DNA of 64,000 nt, from NCBI RefSeq assembly GCF_022267515.1, contig NZ_JAKFGB010000009.1, positions 62,001 to 126,000 on the forward strand. Direction: 5' to 3'. How positions within the stretch are numbered: the stretch's first letter is position 1; the number at the start of each line of letters is the position of its first letter. The notes under the pieces are model-generated. The model was not told the origin of the DNA. It saw only the letters and a list, made by a program, of their open reading frames with translations, and searched no databases. Origin of the DNA: Rubinisphaera margarita (GTDB lineage Bacteria > Planctomycetota > Planctomycetia > Planctomycetales > Planctomycetaceae). Of the stretch, positions 1 to 9,110 are shown piece after piece. A program made the position numbers and the translations under genes.

Positions 1-428
1 TCCAGGAAGCTTCCTTCCTCTCCGGCTTCCACGAGGCTGATCACGAGCGTCGAAAACGTTTTGGGATGGCGGGCCATGGCCTGAGCCAGCCGTTTCCCGT
101 CGGCCACCTGGTCGCGAATGTCCCCCACCACTTCCTTCAGGGTAGGATTCGCCGCCTGATCCTGGATCAGCTTCAACGACCGCAACAGCGGGACGCCGGA
201 GGTGAGCAGATCGGCCAGCTGAGAGTAAAACGCGACCAGCATTGTCGCGCTGACCCTGGGGTCCCGATTCAGCTTGGGAATGCCGGTCGTCGGAGCCGCC
301 TGGACGGACACTGGAAACAGATTCTGCTGTCCGAGCTGGATCAGCGCCTCCTGTTGATCAGTGGCCACCAGTGTCCCGGCGACGGATTTCCCGGCCGAGT
401 CTCGAGCTTTGTAGATATAGTCAGGCAT
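1..428 (-). CDS. Type II secretion / type IV pilus assembly inner-membrane platform protein (GspF/PilC family), 5' part only
   Basis: Read on the minus strand from an ATG at 428, the frame gives a protein beginning MPDYIYKARDSAGKSVAG, followed by a stretch with FYSQLADLLTSGVPLLRSL, QVADGKRLAQAM and LVEAGEEGSFL. This is the classic N-terminal half of the GspF/PilC family: a short beta segment (KARDSAGK, 'G' and 'L' spacing) and then the first T2SSF helical domain. Family members sit in the inner membrane and form the platform on which the ATPase assembles a pseudopilus or pilus. The gene runs off the left edge, so about 142 residues are visible of a usual ~400. No partner gene is visible in the window, so I cannot say whether it serves secretion or pili. 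Family confidence is high; the exact start is moderately sure. Confidence 0.85.
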   Translation of the reverse strand, partial: MPDYIYKARDSAGKSVAGTLVATDQQEALIQLGQQNLFPVSVQAAPTTGIPKLNRDPRVSATMLVAFYSQLADLLTSGVPLLRSLKLIQDQAANPTLKEVVGDIRDQVADGKRLAQAMARHPKTFSTLVISLVEAGEEGSFL

Positions 429-668
429 GCCGCGCAGGATGGAACGGGAAGAAAATGAAGGTCTCCCATTCTAACACCGGAAACAGGCAGATGGGCCTCT
501 TTTTTGTGAGGGTCCGGGGCGAGAACATCGAATTGTCACGGAGAATCGCCCCGTCGCAACGGATTCACCGTCGGGAATGGTACAGTGTTCAATCTCCCCA
601 TTGTGCATCGGAGCACTCTCTCAGCCCAAGTCTCCGCCGGGAGCCCTGAATTGTGTCAGTCTTGAGAC

Positions 669-2153
669 TCACTCGCCATCGGTCGACTCGGGTGGAGTTT
701 CCTCGTCCGTTTCGACCTCAATCCGTTCCAGTCGTGCACAGAAGCCGCCATCGCGCTGACCGTCAGGGAGACGATGGGCCATATCGGTGCACCGAAACTC
801 CGGATGCTGTTCGAGCCAGCGAGTGACGAGACCTTCGTTCTCTTTCGGCTCGATGCTGCATGTCGAATAGACGATACGTCCGTCTTCGGTGGTGTAGCTG
901 GCGGCCGAATCGAGCAGTTGCATCTGGAGCTCATTGAGCAGATGCAGTTCTGGAATTGAATATCGCCAGCGAGCTTCGGGACGTTTGCCGAGAACACCGG
1001 TGTTGCTGCAGGGGGCATCGACGAGGATGGCTTCGAACGGCTCTCCGGGGATCTCCGGCGAGTTGCGTTCGATCTGATGAGTCTGGATACAGGTCAGGTT
1101 GAGTCGTCTGATGTTGTCTTCGATCTGTTCGATACGATGCGGAGCCACTTCACAGGCGACGAGTTCGCCCCGATCGAGCATCAGTTCGGCCAGCTGAGTG
1201 GTCTTCGTGCCGGGGCCGGCGCACAAATCAAGCACGCGACCGCCGGGGTAGGGGTTCAACATGCGTGCGGCCATGGTCGCCGTGCTGTCCTGGACAACGA
1301 ACTCTCCTTCGGCAAATCCGGGCAGATCGCTCAGCCGTGTTCGAGTCTCAATCAGATAGGAGCCGGCGAATTCTGTCGGTGTCACCTCGATGCCCTGAGT
1401 CTGGCACTTCTTCAGCCATTCCTCCGGTTCGACCGCCAGCCGGTTCACGCGAACGGACATCGGCGCGGGCCGCAAAGTGGCTCCGCACAGAGTGAGCAGG
1501 ACATCCGGTTCGTAGCGACGACTCCATTCACGGAGAATCGGATCGGACAGGCTGAAGGCGATCCCGGCGTACTGGGTCAGGTTCTCGGCGGGATCCGGGA
1601 AGATATCTTCCTGGAGGACCCGGTATTCTTTGGCGGTCAGGGGGTAAGCGCGGGCGCTCGGCTTGTCGGACACTTCTTCGCTCATCAGACGCTGGACGCC
1701 GCGAAGCACGCCGTTGGCGAACTGGGTCCAGTTGTCGTGATCGAGCAGACGGCAGAGTTCGACCGTTTCATCGATCGCGGCGTGCTGCACATCGGTCGGC
1801 CCGAAGAGGAGTTCGCTGGCTCCCATCTGGAGCAGGGTCCAGAGTTGCTCCTGCACCTGATCGGCCGGGCGGGCGATACACTTCTTGAGAATGTGATCGA
1901 TCGTGCGGCGGCGGACAATGAGCCGTTCGGCCCAGGCTCCGGCCTGCGGCTTGAGTTCATCGGGAATCCGCATCGTCGTGAGCAGATCCCGGACGAGCTT
2001 CTTCTGAATTCGATGCGCTTCCACCAGCAGAAAAACGGCGTGCCGAACGGTTTCCGGCTTGTTGATCCGATTCTGATTCGGGTTCGGTTTCCGCGAGCGG
2101 GAACGGCTGCGAGACTTGTCGCGGGAGCGGAACGGGCGTTTTCGTTGCGGCAT
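669..2153 (-). CDS. rsmB: 16S rRNA (cytosine967-C5)-methyltransferase RsmB
   Basis: A 494-residue protein with the RsmB layout: a basic N-terminal tail (MPQRKRPFRSRDKSRSRSRSRK), a NusB-like helical RNA-binding domain (about residues 25-160), then a Rossmann-type methyltransferase. The SAM-binding motif VLDLCAGPGTKT lies near residue 306, the DAPCSNTG motif near 380, and YSTCSIEPKENEG, with the second cysteine, near 430. In this family both cysteines act in C5 methylation. The frame is open further upstream to 2486, but that part reads like non-coding sequence and crosses the divergent promoter region. The ATG at 2153 gives the expected length and a basic tail common in planctomycete versions; an ATG at 2210 is an alternative. 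The gene diverges from the ATPase gene at 2502. Confidence 0.93.
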   Translation of the reverse strand: MPQRKRPFRSRDKSRSRSRSRKPNPNQNRINKPETVRHAVFLLVEAHRIQKKLVRDLLTTMRIPDELKPQAGAWAERLIVRRRTIDHILKKCIARPADQVQEQLWTLLQMGASELLFGPTDVQHAAIDETVELCRLLDHDNWTQFANGVLRGVQRLMSEEVSDKPSARAYPLTAKEYRVLQEDIFPDPAENLTQYAGIAFSLSDPILREWSRRYEPDVLLTLCGATLRPAPMSVRVNRLAVEPEEWLKKCQTQGIEVTPTEFAGSYLIETRTRLSDLPGFAEGEFVVQDSTATMAARMLNPYPGGRVLDLCAGPGTKTTQLAELMLDRGELVACEVAPHRIEQIEDNIRRLNLTCIQTHQIERNSPEIPGEPFEAILVDAPCSNTGVLGKRPEARWRYSIPELHLLNELQMQLLDSAASYTTEDGRIVYSTCSIEPKENEGLVTRWLEQHPEFRCTDMAHRLPDGQRDGGFCARLERIEVETDEETPPESTDGE

Positions 2154-2501
2154 AAAATCAGCGTCGAAGGTCAGAGTAGGACCGGCGGGCGATGTCTGAC
2201 GACGAACCATCGCGCGAGGAGCCGGGGCAGAGAGCGGCTGGCTTCCCGCCATGCTAGAAGATTCCGCGAGAACTGCAACCTCTGACGTGGTGGCAACTTG
2301 GAGCGATTCGATGAATCCGGGTTGCTGGAATTTCCCGGAATCGCATAAACTCCCCGTCTGCGCACCGGGGGGGTGCGCTTTGCGGCTGCCAGCGATCGCG
2401 ACGTGGAGACGTTGCTGCTGACGACGGCCGCCGGCTGGAAGCAGACAGGGGCCTATATTGTCTGCTTCCCACGACAATCTGCTCAATCAGGGAAGATGAT
2501 C

Positions 2502-5500
2502 ATGCGTTTGGAACGGATTTCCATTTCTCGCCCCGGTTCCGATTTTCATGTCGAACTGAGCGATTTCCGCCCCGGGTTCAACATCGTCTACGGCACCAAC
2601 GGAGCCGGAAAAAGCACGACCTGGAACTTTCTCCGGGATTCGCTGTTTCAGGACAATGAACGTCGTCCCACGTTCGACACGGCTCAGGGGCAGGTCGAAC
2701 TGACCACTCCGGATGGCCGCGCTCACATCCGCTGGAAGCCGGGTCAGACCGTCGAGGATGGTCTGACGGTTCAGTCGGCCACTCACGAGGGCGAACGTAA
2801 TGTCGCTCAGTCGGTCAAACGGTTCCGCGATCCCCTGGCGCGGGCTCTGTTCTTCTCCTGCATGCGGGATCAGGCCGATCTGCAGCGGATGCTCGAAGCG
2901 GCTCGCCGAGATGGGATCGAGCTCGAATCGAAATCGATGGAAACCAAGTCGGGCAAATGGACACTCAAAAATCAGCTGTGCCCGCAGGATCGTTCCCACG
3001 AAATCCGCGAGGAAGAAGCCCGAATCGAACGATTGCATCGGGAACGCAATGCGCTCGAAAGTGAGCATGAAACCCGGTACGGCCGACGAGTGACTGAAAT
3101 CGAGAGAGCCGAGCAGGAACTGCGACAGGCGAAGTCGGCGATTGAATCGTGCAGCGAAGAACTGCTGCGGATTCAGGGCGAACTGAAGGCCGCCGAACTG
3201 GCCGAACGGCAACTGCGGGAAGAGAACTGCCACCGGACTTCGGCTCGTCTCGGTCAGCTTGTCGAGGCCATGAGTGAGCATGAAGAGAACTATCAGCGTC
3301 TGAAGCGAGCCCAGGACGTTCTTAAGGATCTGGAGGAAGAAGCGACACGGATTCGGGCGGCGCATCTGCCCGGTCTGCCCAATCATCTGGTCGAAGCTGA
3401 GACTCAGCTGCTCGATTCGCTGCAACGCGATGTGAGCCAGCTTCTGGAGCGAGCAACGCCTTGTGCGCAATGCGGACAACATCATCTCCAGCCATGCGAT
3501 GCCCACTGGCAGACATTGCGAAACACCGTGCAGCAGCACACCGCTCAGCTTTCGGAATGGTCGCAGTCGCATTGTGCGTCCCATTGCCAGTGTGATGTGA
3601 ATTCGCTGAAGACGTCTAACGAAAACAGCCGCGAAGGGCTGACGCTCTGGATCGATCAACTCGAAGAGCGGCGATCCGCCCTGGCCGGCTTGTGGAAAAC
3701 GCAATCGGAAACCGATGGCTGCCCGACAACGAAGATCCGCCTTTGCGGTTGCTCGAAGCACGAAGAAGCCCGGCAGCGACTGATGGTCTTCGCCAATCGC
3801 TTTCTGGATGAAGCCGCCCAGACCGAGATCGCTGCCTGGATCGAAGATGCGGCGACGGGTTTGATTGATGCAGAGCGGTTCGAAGCATTGAAGCTGCGTC
3901 AGAAAGAACTGCTCAAACTGAAACTGATCGCCGAACAGGACTACAACAGACTCTTCGAGATTCTTAAGGGTCTGCGAACCGCTGATCTTCAGAGCGAGTT
4001 CGAACAACGGCGGACGGCTCTGATGCAGAAGATTCAGGATCATCAACTGCAACTTGATAAACTCCGTCAGGAAGTTCAGGCACTGCGAACCGTCGATGAG
4101 GTTGTGGCCCGACTGCGACTGCTCGAGTCCCGCGGCATGCTTTCTCCCGTGCTGACCCAGACGTCGATTCACCTTTGCCGGCACAGCCATTCCAAATGGC
4201 GCTGTGTGCGGATCAATTCCGACAGCCGCAAGCTGGAAGCCCTCTCTTCCGACGCGATCTGGCATCCGTGGGACAATCTGAGCTGCGGCAATCAGCAGTT
4301 CATTTCGACGATGCTGCGGCTCGTTATCGCCCGGGAATACCGTCAGCAGGGTTTCGGCTTCGCGCTCACGCTCGACGATGTTCTGGCCGATCACGATTAC
4401 GAACAGCAGCAGTCGGCGATTCGTATTCTGCGGCAGTACGCCGAAGACGGACAGCAGATTGTCTACCTCACCTGTCATCAGCATGTTGCGAATGCGTGTG
4501 TGAGCGAAGGGGCTCATCTGCAGCAGATCGTGAAGCCGGGAGCCGCTCCGTTTGTGCCTGAAAGCCCCGCGACCGTGTTGAGTCGTCCGATCAGCGAGTT
4601 TCGGAAGGTGGTTTCCACGCCGAGCGAGCCGGAGCGTTCGAAACCGGTTGTCACCAACGATCCGATCCGCGCCATTTCGATCACGGAGTTCGAGCTCGAA
4701 CCGACCAGTGCCGTCGCCGTGCTGCCTCAGGTTGGCCGCAAGCGAGCCGTACGACTGGCTGGATTGAACGTGCGAACTATTGATGATCTGCTGCATGTGC
4801 GATCGGGTGTGGATCAGTTCTGCAAGAAAGCCGGCATCACGCCGACGCGACTGCGTCGCTGGCAATCGACCGCCCGGTTGCTCTGTTGCGTGCCCGGACT
4901 GAAGGCTTCGGAAGCTCGCCTGCTTGCTCTGTGCGAAATTCGCGATGCCGAATCGTTGGCCGCCATTGAAGACACGGTGCTGCTGGACCGTCTCAATAAA
5001 CTGCGGACCTCGAACCGCAAGTCGGCTCGGGCTTACAAGAATCACCGTTACGGCATCACGAATGTTCGCGTCTGGAAGCGAGCAGTGATGCATCGGCGGA
5101 AGTACCCGGGTGCTGGGACGGGAAGTTCGAGTCGCCCGGTGCGTTTTCGCACGGCCGGGTCCACTCCTGTTGTGCATCGATCAGCCCGGGCTCGCGGATC
5201 GCGGCCGGAATCTGTTCGCTTTCCACGGGAACAGAGAAACACGGCTGCGGTAATGGATCGGCCAGTCGTTTCGAGCACAACGGCGGCGGTCGCCGCTCCG
5301 GTTGAACTTCGATTCTATCTGTCTCGCGAAAGCGCAATTGTCGATGCACCGTCGATTGGCCCCAAGACGGCGAAGCGGCTGAATCGGGTGGGAATCAAGA
5401 CCGTGCGGGATTTCCTCAAAGCGGATCTCAAAAAGATCGCCAGCCGATTGAACCTGAAGCACATTACGCCGACCGTGCTGGAAGAATGGCAGCAACAGGC

Positions 5501-5744
5501 CAAGCTCGTCTGCTGCATTCCTCAATTGCGGGGACACGACGCTCAGATTCTGGTCGCGTGCGGGATCGTCGACCCGGACGTGCTGGCCCATCAGAACGCC
5601 GAAGCCTTGTTCCAGTCGGTGCAGCCGTTCTCGGAATCTCCGCGCGGACAGCGAATTCTTCGTTCGGGCAAAGCTCCGGATCTGCAGGAAGTTCAGGACT
5701 GGATCGGCTGGGCCCGCTGTTCTCGCAAAATTGAAGCCGCCTGA
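2502..5744 (+). CDS. SMC/Rad50-like coiled-coil ATPase with cysteine hook and two C-terminal DUF4332 modules
   Basis: About 1,080 residues. The N-terminal half is an AAA/ABC-type ATPase head: Walker A GTNGAGKST at residues 31-39, coiled-coil arms (roughly 190-290 and 450-560), an ABC-like signature LSCGNQQF near 591 and a Walker B-like ALTLDDVLADHD near 621. The arm tips carry a CAQCGQHHLQPC cluster near residue 320, which resembles a Rad50 zinc hook, and two further Cys-rich patches (HCASHCQCD, CPTTKIRLCGC). The C-terminal third holds two copies of a helix-hairpin-helix-like module typical of DUF4332 (about 740-820 and 950-1040; compare VGRKRAVRLAGLNVRTIDDLL with IGPKTAKRLNRVGIKTVRDFL). This suggests DNA binding or DNA structure processing, by inference. 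I chose the ATG at 2502 because AGGGAAG lies 6 bases upstream; ATG 2496 is too close to it. A strong terminator follows. Confidence 0.8.
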   Translation: MRLERISISRPGSDFHVELSDFRPGFNIVYGTNGAGKSTTWNFLRDSLFQDNERRPTFDTAQGQVELTTPDGRAHIRWKPGQTVEDGLTVQSATHEGERNVAQSVKRFRDPLARALFFSCMRDQADLQRMLEAARRDGIELESKSMETKSGKWTLKNQLCPQDRSHEIREEEARIERLHRERNALESEHETRYGRRVTEIERAEQELRQAKSAIESCSEELLRIQGELKAAELAERQLREENCHRTSARLGQLVEAMSEHEENYQRLKRAQDVLKDLEEEATRIRAAHLPGLPNHLVEAETQLLDSLQRDVSQLLERATPCAQCGQHHLQPCDAHWQTLRNTVQQHTAQLSEWSQSHCASHCQCDVNSLKTSNENSREGLTLWIDQLEERRSALAGLWKTQSETDGCPTTKIRLCGCSKHEEARQRLMVFANRFLDEAAQTEIAAWIEDAATGLIDAERFEALKLRQKELLKLKLIAEQDYNRLFEILKGLRTADLQSEFEQRRTALMQKIQDHQLQLDKLRQEVQALRTVDEVVARLRLLESRGMLSPVLTQTSIHLCRHSHSKWRCVRINSDSRKLEALSSDAIWHPWDNLSCGNQQFISTMLRLVIAREYRQQGFGFALTLDDVLADHDYEQQQSAIRILRQYAEDGQQIVYLTCHQHVANACVSEGAHLQQIVKPGAAPFVPESPATVLSRPISEFRKVVSTPSEPERSKPVVTNDPIRAISITEFELEPTSAVAVLPQVGRKRAVRLAGLNVRTIDDLLHVRSGVDQFCKKAGITPTRLRRWQSTARLLCCVPGLKASEARLLALCEIRDAESLAAIEDTVLLDRLNKLRTSNRKSARAYKNHRYGITNVRVWKRAVMHRRKYPGAGTGSSSRPVRFRTAGSTPVVHRSARARGSRPESVRFPREQRNTAAVMDRPVVSSTTAAVAAPVELRFYLSRESAIVDAPSIGPKTAKRLNRVGIKTVRDFLKADLKKIASRLNLKHITPTVLEEWQQQAKLVCCIPQLRGHDAQILVACGIVDPDVLAHQNAEALFQSVQPFSESPRGQRILRSGKAPDLQEVQDWIGWARCSRKIEAA

Positions 5745-5769
5745 GTCGGAAGCAACGCGTAATCATACC

Positions 5770-5812
5770 GAACGCAGTGGGAGAACCGGTTTCTTCCGCT
5801 GCGTTCTTTTTT
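5770..5812 (+). terminator. Rho-independent terminator after the SMC-like ATPase gene
   Basis: The arms GAACGCAG and CTGCGTTC enclose a GC-rich loop and are followed at once by a run of T. It begins 25 bases after the stop codon of the ATPase gene, so it ends that transcript. Confidence 0.85.
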
Positions 5813-5951
5813 GCTGTCTCTAATGAGCAGTACCTTTGGTGTTTTGCGCATGAAACGCGGCCTCTGACTCGAACGGAACGGCTGGGCCCTCAGGAAAACT
5901 GCTCTAGCGGCAACAGCAACTGTGTTACACTGAAGGGGCCAATGAACGAAC

Positions 5952-6060
5952 GTTAGAGCATTTTCATGCTTCGCCTGCAGTCGCATGGGCGGCAATCCCC
6001 CGGCCATGCTGAATTTGCTCCTGCAAACGCCTGCAGTCGGATTTTGAATTTGCTCGAGCA
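5952..6060. repeat. Dispersed palindromic element H, copy 1
   Basis: An element starting GTTAGAGCATTTTCATGCTT and ending with an inverted CATGCTGAATTTGCTC. A second unit starting CTGCAAACGCCTGCAG follows it. Near-identical or related copies lie at 10467-10540 and 63111-63213. The ends are inverted repeats, so the transcript would fold into a hairpin. It sits directly upstream of the gene at 6077. Open frames through it are repeat sequence, not protein. Confidence 0.75.
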
Positions 6061-6076
6061 GAGAAGTGAGTGTGAC

Positions 6077-6547
6077 ATGTTATCGACCATCACCGAGTCG
6101 TTTTTCGGATCTGTTGCCCTGGTTCGACATCCGGAAGAAGACGAGAAACGCTGGCTGACGCTCTGGAACGAGCGGCGGGGTCAGCATGAAATGATCGCCG
6201 CCAATCGGCTCGAACAGGAGTCGTTCCGCGAGTGTCTCGATCGTGAGATCGCCTGGCAGCTCGATCTTCGTCGTGGCAAGGACTACATCATTTCCAGCAT
6301 GGCCCGGCTGCATATCGAACAGGAACTCGAGCTTCCCGGCGACAGCGTGGCCCAGCCGTACATTATCGAGTTTTTCGTTACCGATCCTTACGGCAAGACA
6401 GCCAACGCGGCTCTGGAAGAGCAATCGAACACACGCTGGCTGAAGGCGACCGAAATTCTCGACGGCAAGACCGAAACCGGCGAACCGGTCGATCCCCGTC
6501 TCGTGTATCTGCTCGATCGCTTCGAACTGATCTCTCGCCACGCCTGA
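6077..6547 (+). CDS. Conserved hypothetical protein, 156 aa
   Basis: The protein begins MLSTITESFFGSVALVRHPE and is evenly charged, with no signal peptide and no membrane helix, so it should be cytoplasmic. The sequence around DPYGKTANAALEEQSNTRWLKATEI and the early SVALVRHPEEDEKRWLTLWN look distantly like a NUDIX-domain beta sheet, but I see no canonical NUDIX box (GX5EX7REUXEEXGU), so I do not call an enzyme. The ATG at 6077 is chosen because the frame upstream of it is the palindromic element H. It is transcribed away from the convergent gene at 6606. No function can be inferred from its neighbours. Confidence 0.7.
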   Translation: MLSTITESFFGSVALVRHPEEDEKRWLTLWNERRGQHEMIAANRLEQESFRECLDREIAWQLDLRRGKDYIISSMARLHIEQELELPGDSVAQPYIIEFFVTDPYGKTANAALEEQSNTRWLKATEILDGKTETGEPVDPRLVYLLDRFELISRHA

Positions 6548-6605
6548 AAGCGTTGTCGCCGACCTCAACCGGTCCGGACTGCCGTGCATTTGCGGGTGTT
6601 GCTGA

Positions 6606-7352
6606 TTACGAGGGATCTCGGCGCATGAGTGGGGTTCCCCAGCCGTCGTAGTTGCCGCCGAGTTGTTCGGCTTTCAGGGCCAGCGGAACGGTGACGTTCG
6701 TGATGGATCTCAGGTCCATGCGGCCGATGTGGTAGAGCTTGACGGAGTAGGAGTCGTCATCGAGTTCGATTTCGTGGCGGGGCTGACAGCCGACGGTCTG
6801 TGCCCATTCCTGAAACTCGGTGGCCGACTCAATGTCTTTGAAGTACGCGAAGTGGTCGACTTCGCGTTCGATGCTGGGGTCGTCGTTGTCCTGAGCGAGG
6901 GCCTGCAGGACCTTGGTGTCCTTAATGACCTGCCAGTCCTGTCCGGTGGGATAGAGTGTGTTCCAATACTGTTCGTGATCGGGATCTTTGATGGCAGCCG
7001 CTTTCAGCTCAAGATTGCGGCGGTCGTTGATTGCTTTCATGCCTATGACAAGGCTCGGCGGGTTGGCGGTGTAGAAGAAGAAGTAACGTTTGCCTTCGCA
7101 TGTCAGCCGGCCTAGATAGTGATGCCCTTCGGCCTCGGCCAGATTCGAGAGCTCATCTTCGATTGCGTTGGCCAGTTCGTTCTCTTCCGGCGAGGAGGGA
7201 AGTCCGCCCGGCGTGGGGTTCGAGAACGAGAACTCAATCCGGCAAATGATTTCCGGAAGCGAATCGAGGATTTTGCTGATACCGATGTCGACCAGAATGG
7301 TCGCGGGAGCATCGTTCATCTGCGTGGCATAGAACTCCCAGTGCTCACTCAT
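6606..7352 (-). CDS. DUF695 / RraB-like two-domain protein
   Basis: A 248-residue soluble acidic protein. The N-terminal half (MSEHWEFYATQMNDAPATILVDIGI...) matches the look of DUF695 proteins. The C-terminal half (about residues 135-225: DHFAYFKDIESATEFQEWAQTVG...YSVKLYHIGRMDLRSIT) has the RraB-like fold pattern 'hF.d...a..f.......G.......d...y.v.h'. RraB-like domains regulate ribonuclease E in enterobacteria; in planctomycetes the role is unknown. The start at 7352 is preceded by GAGGAATAACGCA, a good ribosome-binding site; a GTG at 7367 is the alternative and would overlap that site. It is the last gene of a minus-strand run (10331 to 6606) of small, poorly known proteins. Confidence 0.72.
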   Translation of the reverse strand: MSEHWEFYATQMNDAPATILVDIGISKILDSLPEIICRIEFSFSNPTPGGLPSSPEENELANAIEDELSNLAEAEGHHYLGRLTCEGKRYFFFYTANPPSLVIGMKAINDRRNLELKAAAIKDPDHEQYWNTLYPTGQDWQVIKDTKVLQALAQDNDDPSIEREVDHFAYFKDIESATEFQEWAQTVGCQPRHEIELDDDSYSVKLYHIGRMDLRSITNVTVPLALKAEQLGGNYDGWGTPLMRRDPS

Positions 7353-7396
7353 TGCGTTATTCCTCACGAGTTATCAGGCAAGTCAACCCAGGTTGA

Positions 7397-7957
7397 TTAC
7401 GGTGCGGTCGAGGTCAGATGGTTCGCCAGAGTATCAGCGAAGCCTTTCAGTGTCGGGGCAGGGCCTTCGCCGTAGTTGGTGTGGGCATCCTGGTTCCATT
7501 CACAGAATACGGTCGGCGGTGCGTCTTTGGCGGACTCGCCGAGGCTCAGTGTCTTTTCGAGAGTGAAGTAGCGCGCTTCGCCATCGGCGACTTCGTCGGA
7601 CTCTTCGCTGGGAATCGCGGAAATTGGCAGAACGACGGCGACGAAGTAGGCTTCGGCTGGTTCCTGGACGCCGGGGAGTTCGACGATCGAGGTCGCGTGG
7701 TCGCCGATGCGGAGGGGGTGGACCGTGATGTCGGCGGAGGTGAATGACGGAGGGCTGCCGCACTGTTTGGTGACGGTGCCAATGATGAGGTCAAGAAACC
7801 GCGCGGCCTGAGGAGACGCCAGCATGCCGAGGACCTGGAGCGGTTCGGAGAGAGCGAAGCTGCGAAGTGCGTAATGGGCGAAGACGTAGTCGGGGCGTGG
7901 CCCTTTCCGTTCCGGCGGCTGGGGTTCTTCGCGTTTCAGGAAGTCGAACAGGCCCAT
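7397..7957 (-). CDS. Hypothetical soluble protein, 186 aa
   Basis: The protein begins MGLFDFLKREEPQPPERKGP, an amphipathic start common in cytoplasmic planctomycete proteins, then a globular alpha/beta part with ITVHPLRIGDHATSIVELPGVQEPAEAYFVAVVLPI. I see no signal peptide, membrane helix or known catalytic motif. The C-terminal half is acidic. It shares a strand and short gaps with the DUF695/RraB-like gene downstream and the gene at 8000-8596 upstream. The similar size and acidity of these three suggest a functional set, but the sequence gives no job for it. Confidence 0.68.
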   Translation of the reverse strand: MGLFDFLKREEPQPPERKGPRPDYVFAHYALRSFALSEPLQVLGMLASPQAARFLDLIIGTVTKQCGSPPSFTSADITVHPLRIGDHATSIVELPGVQEPAEAYFVAVVLPISAIPSEESDEVADGEARYFTLEKTLSLGESAKDAPPTVFCEWNQDAHTNYGEGPAPTLKGFADTLANHLTSTAP

Positions 7958-7999
7958 GGTGCAGACTTTCGGTCAAGAACTAAGCATCGATGATGTCGA

Positions 8000-8596
8000 T
8001 CAGTCCCACCAGACCCAATAGGGGGTGATGCCCGGCGGAGCAGGGACTGGAGGGACGATGGTTCCATCGGGATCCTTCTGAGAAGCATCCCGGAGTTCAT
8101 CAGGCCGCAGGGGTTTGAGCAGCGTCGCCACTTTGTCCAGGGGGAGCGACGAATAAACCCAGATCGAATCTGCATAGGGCCAGCTGCCAAGACGGTTGTC
8201 TTCATACGGTTCGATCATCGAGATCGGGATGAGGACATCGTGGACATCCCGACGAGCTCGGATCGTTTTGAGATGAATGGCCCAGGCCTCAGCGGAATCG
8301 AATGGAGACGGGGGCTCGACATTGGCGGCGATCGAATGCTTGCAGCGGTTGCCGTCGAAGAAGTCTTCGATGGTTACGGCAATGTTCATCCGAAAGACGT
8401 CGTTGATGGTTCTCGCCCCCTTTGAGCGGATCACATCCAGCAGTCGCTCGCAGGCTTTAATGTCGAAGTCTTCGCCTTGATCCGGCACAACGTGAAGACG
8501 GAGCAGGAACTTGTCGACGACAGGTTGCGGGGCTTCGGGGCGCAGCGCCTGCGGGGGCGATTGTGAGCGGAATTTTCTGTGCAGCCATTCCAACAT
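8000..8596 (-). CDS. Hypothetical protein, 198 aa
   Basis: The protein starts MLEWLHRKFRSQSPPQALRP; the central part includes VVDKFLLRLHVVPDQGEDFDIKACERLLDVIRSKG and the end is aromatic (GITPYWVWWD). I do not recognise the family. It is soluble and acidic, like its downstream neighbour at 7397. The frame is open for another 75 codons upstream, but those codons give a Pro/Arg-rich sequence unlike protein and overlap the gene at 8701, so the ATG at 8596 was chosen. Confidence 0.65.
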   Translation of the reverse strand: MLEWLHRKFRSQSPPQALRPEAPQPVVDKFLLRLHVVPDQGEDFDIKACERLLDVIRSKGARTINDVFRMNIAVTIEDFFDGNRCKHSIAANVEPPSPFDSAEAWAIHLKTIRARRDVHDVLIPISMIEPYEDNRLGSWPYADSIWVYSSLPLDKVATLLKPLRPDELRDASQKDPDGTIVPPVPAPPGITPYWVWWD

Positions 8597-8700
8597 TAAG
8601 GGAACTCCCGTGGAGGCGTGAGGAACGCCCTGGCCCAAGGTGAGGATCGGGTGTGGGGTTCTGTTCAGGTTAGCGTGGGGGAGCGGAAGATGCCATGCAG

Positions 8701-9042
8701 TCAGACATCCGCAGTCGCGGACGGTGAAGAGGGCCGTTTTCGGAGTGAGCGACTGCCCTGGATCAGTGAGAGGATCAGCGCGCCTTTGAACAGGAGCAGC
8801 AGGGGGCTTTCGCCGAAACACTCCATGACATCACTGGCCGCGAAGAGCAGAAATGAAACGAGTTGAAGCCAGCCCGTCAGGTCCTGCTGGAAGCGAAAGA
8901 AGACGACGAAGCCGATGACGATCCACGCTACGGCTTCAAACAGATTGAAGCCAATGTAGAGGGCCGCGAACCAGCCGGGTTCGAGCGTTGAAGGGTCGAT
9001 CAGGGGGTAATGGAGGACTTCGTACATCGCGCTCGATTCCAT
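8701..9042 (-). CDS. Small integral membrane protein, 113 aa
   Basis: Three hydrophobic helices are visible: PGWFAALYIGFNLFEAVAWIVIGFVVFF (residues 22-50), WLQLVSFLLFAASDVMECFG (58-77) and LLLLFKGALILSLIQG (81-96), followed by a short basic, cytoplasmic-looking tail. I do not recognise a named family. The start at 9042 lacks a clear ribosome-binding site; an in-frame ATG at 9027 is possible. It lies between two minus-strand genes with gaps of about 70-100 bases. Confidence 0.68.
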   Translation of the reverse strand: MESSAMYEVLHYPLIDPSTLEPGWFAALYIGFNLFEAVAWIVIGFVVFFRFQQDLTGWLQLVSFLLFAASDVMECFGESPLLLLFKGALILSLIQGSRSLRKRPSSPSATADV

Positions 9043-9110
9043 CTGGAGATTCTGACTTCTTTGAATCTACACAGAGTGTATCAAGGAGATGTTTACGCTG
9101 TGGCTGTTTC

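Noticed and set aside
5966..6076. Longer N-terminus of the gene at 6077
   Set aside because: The extra codons are palindromic element H, which occurs elsewhere in non-coding gaps.
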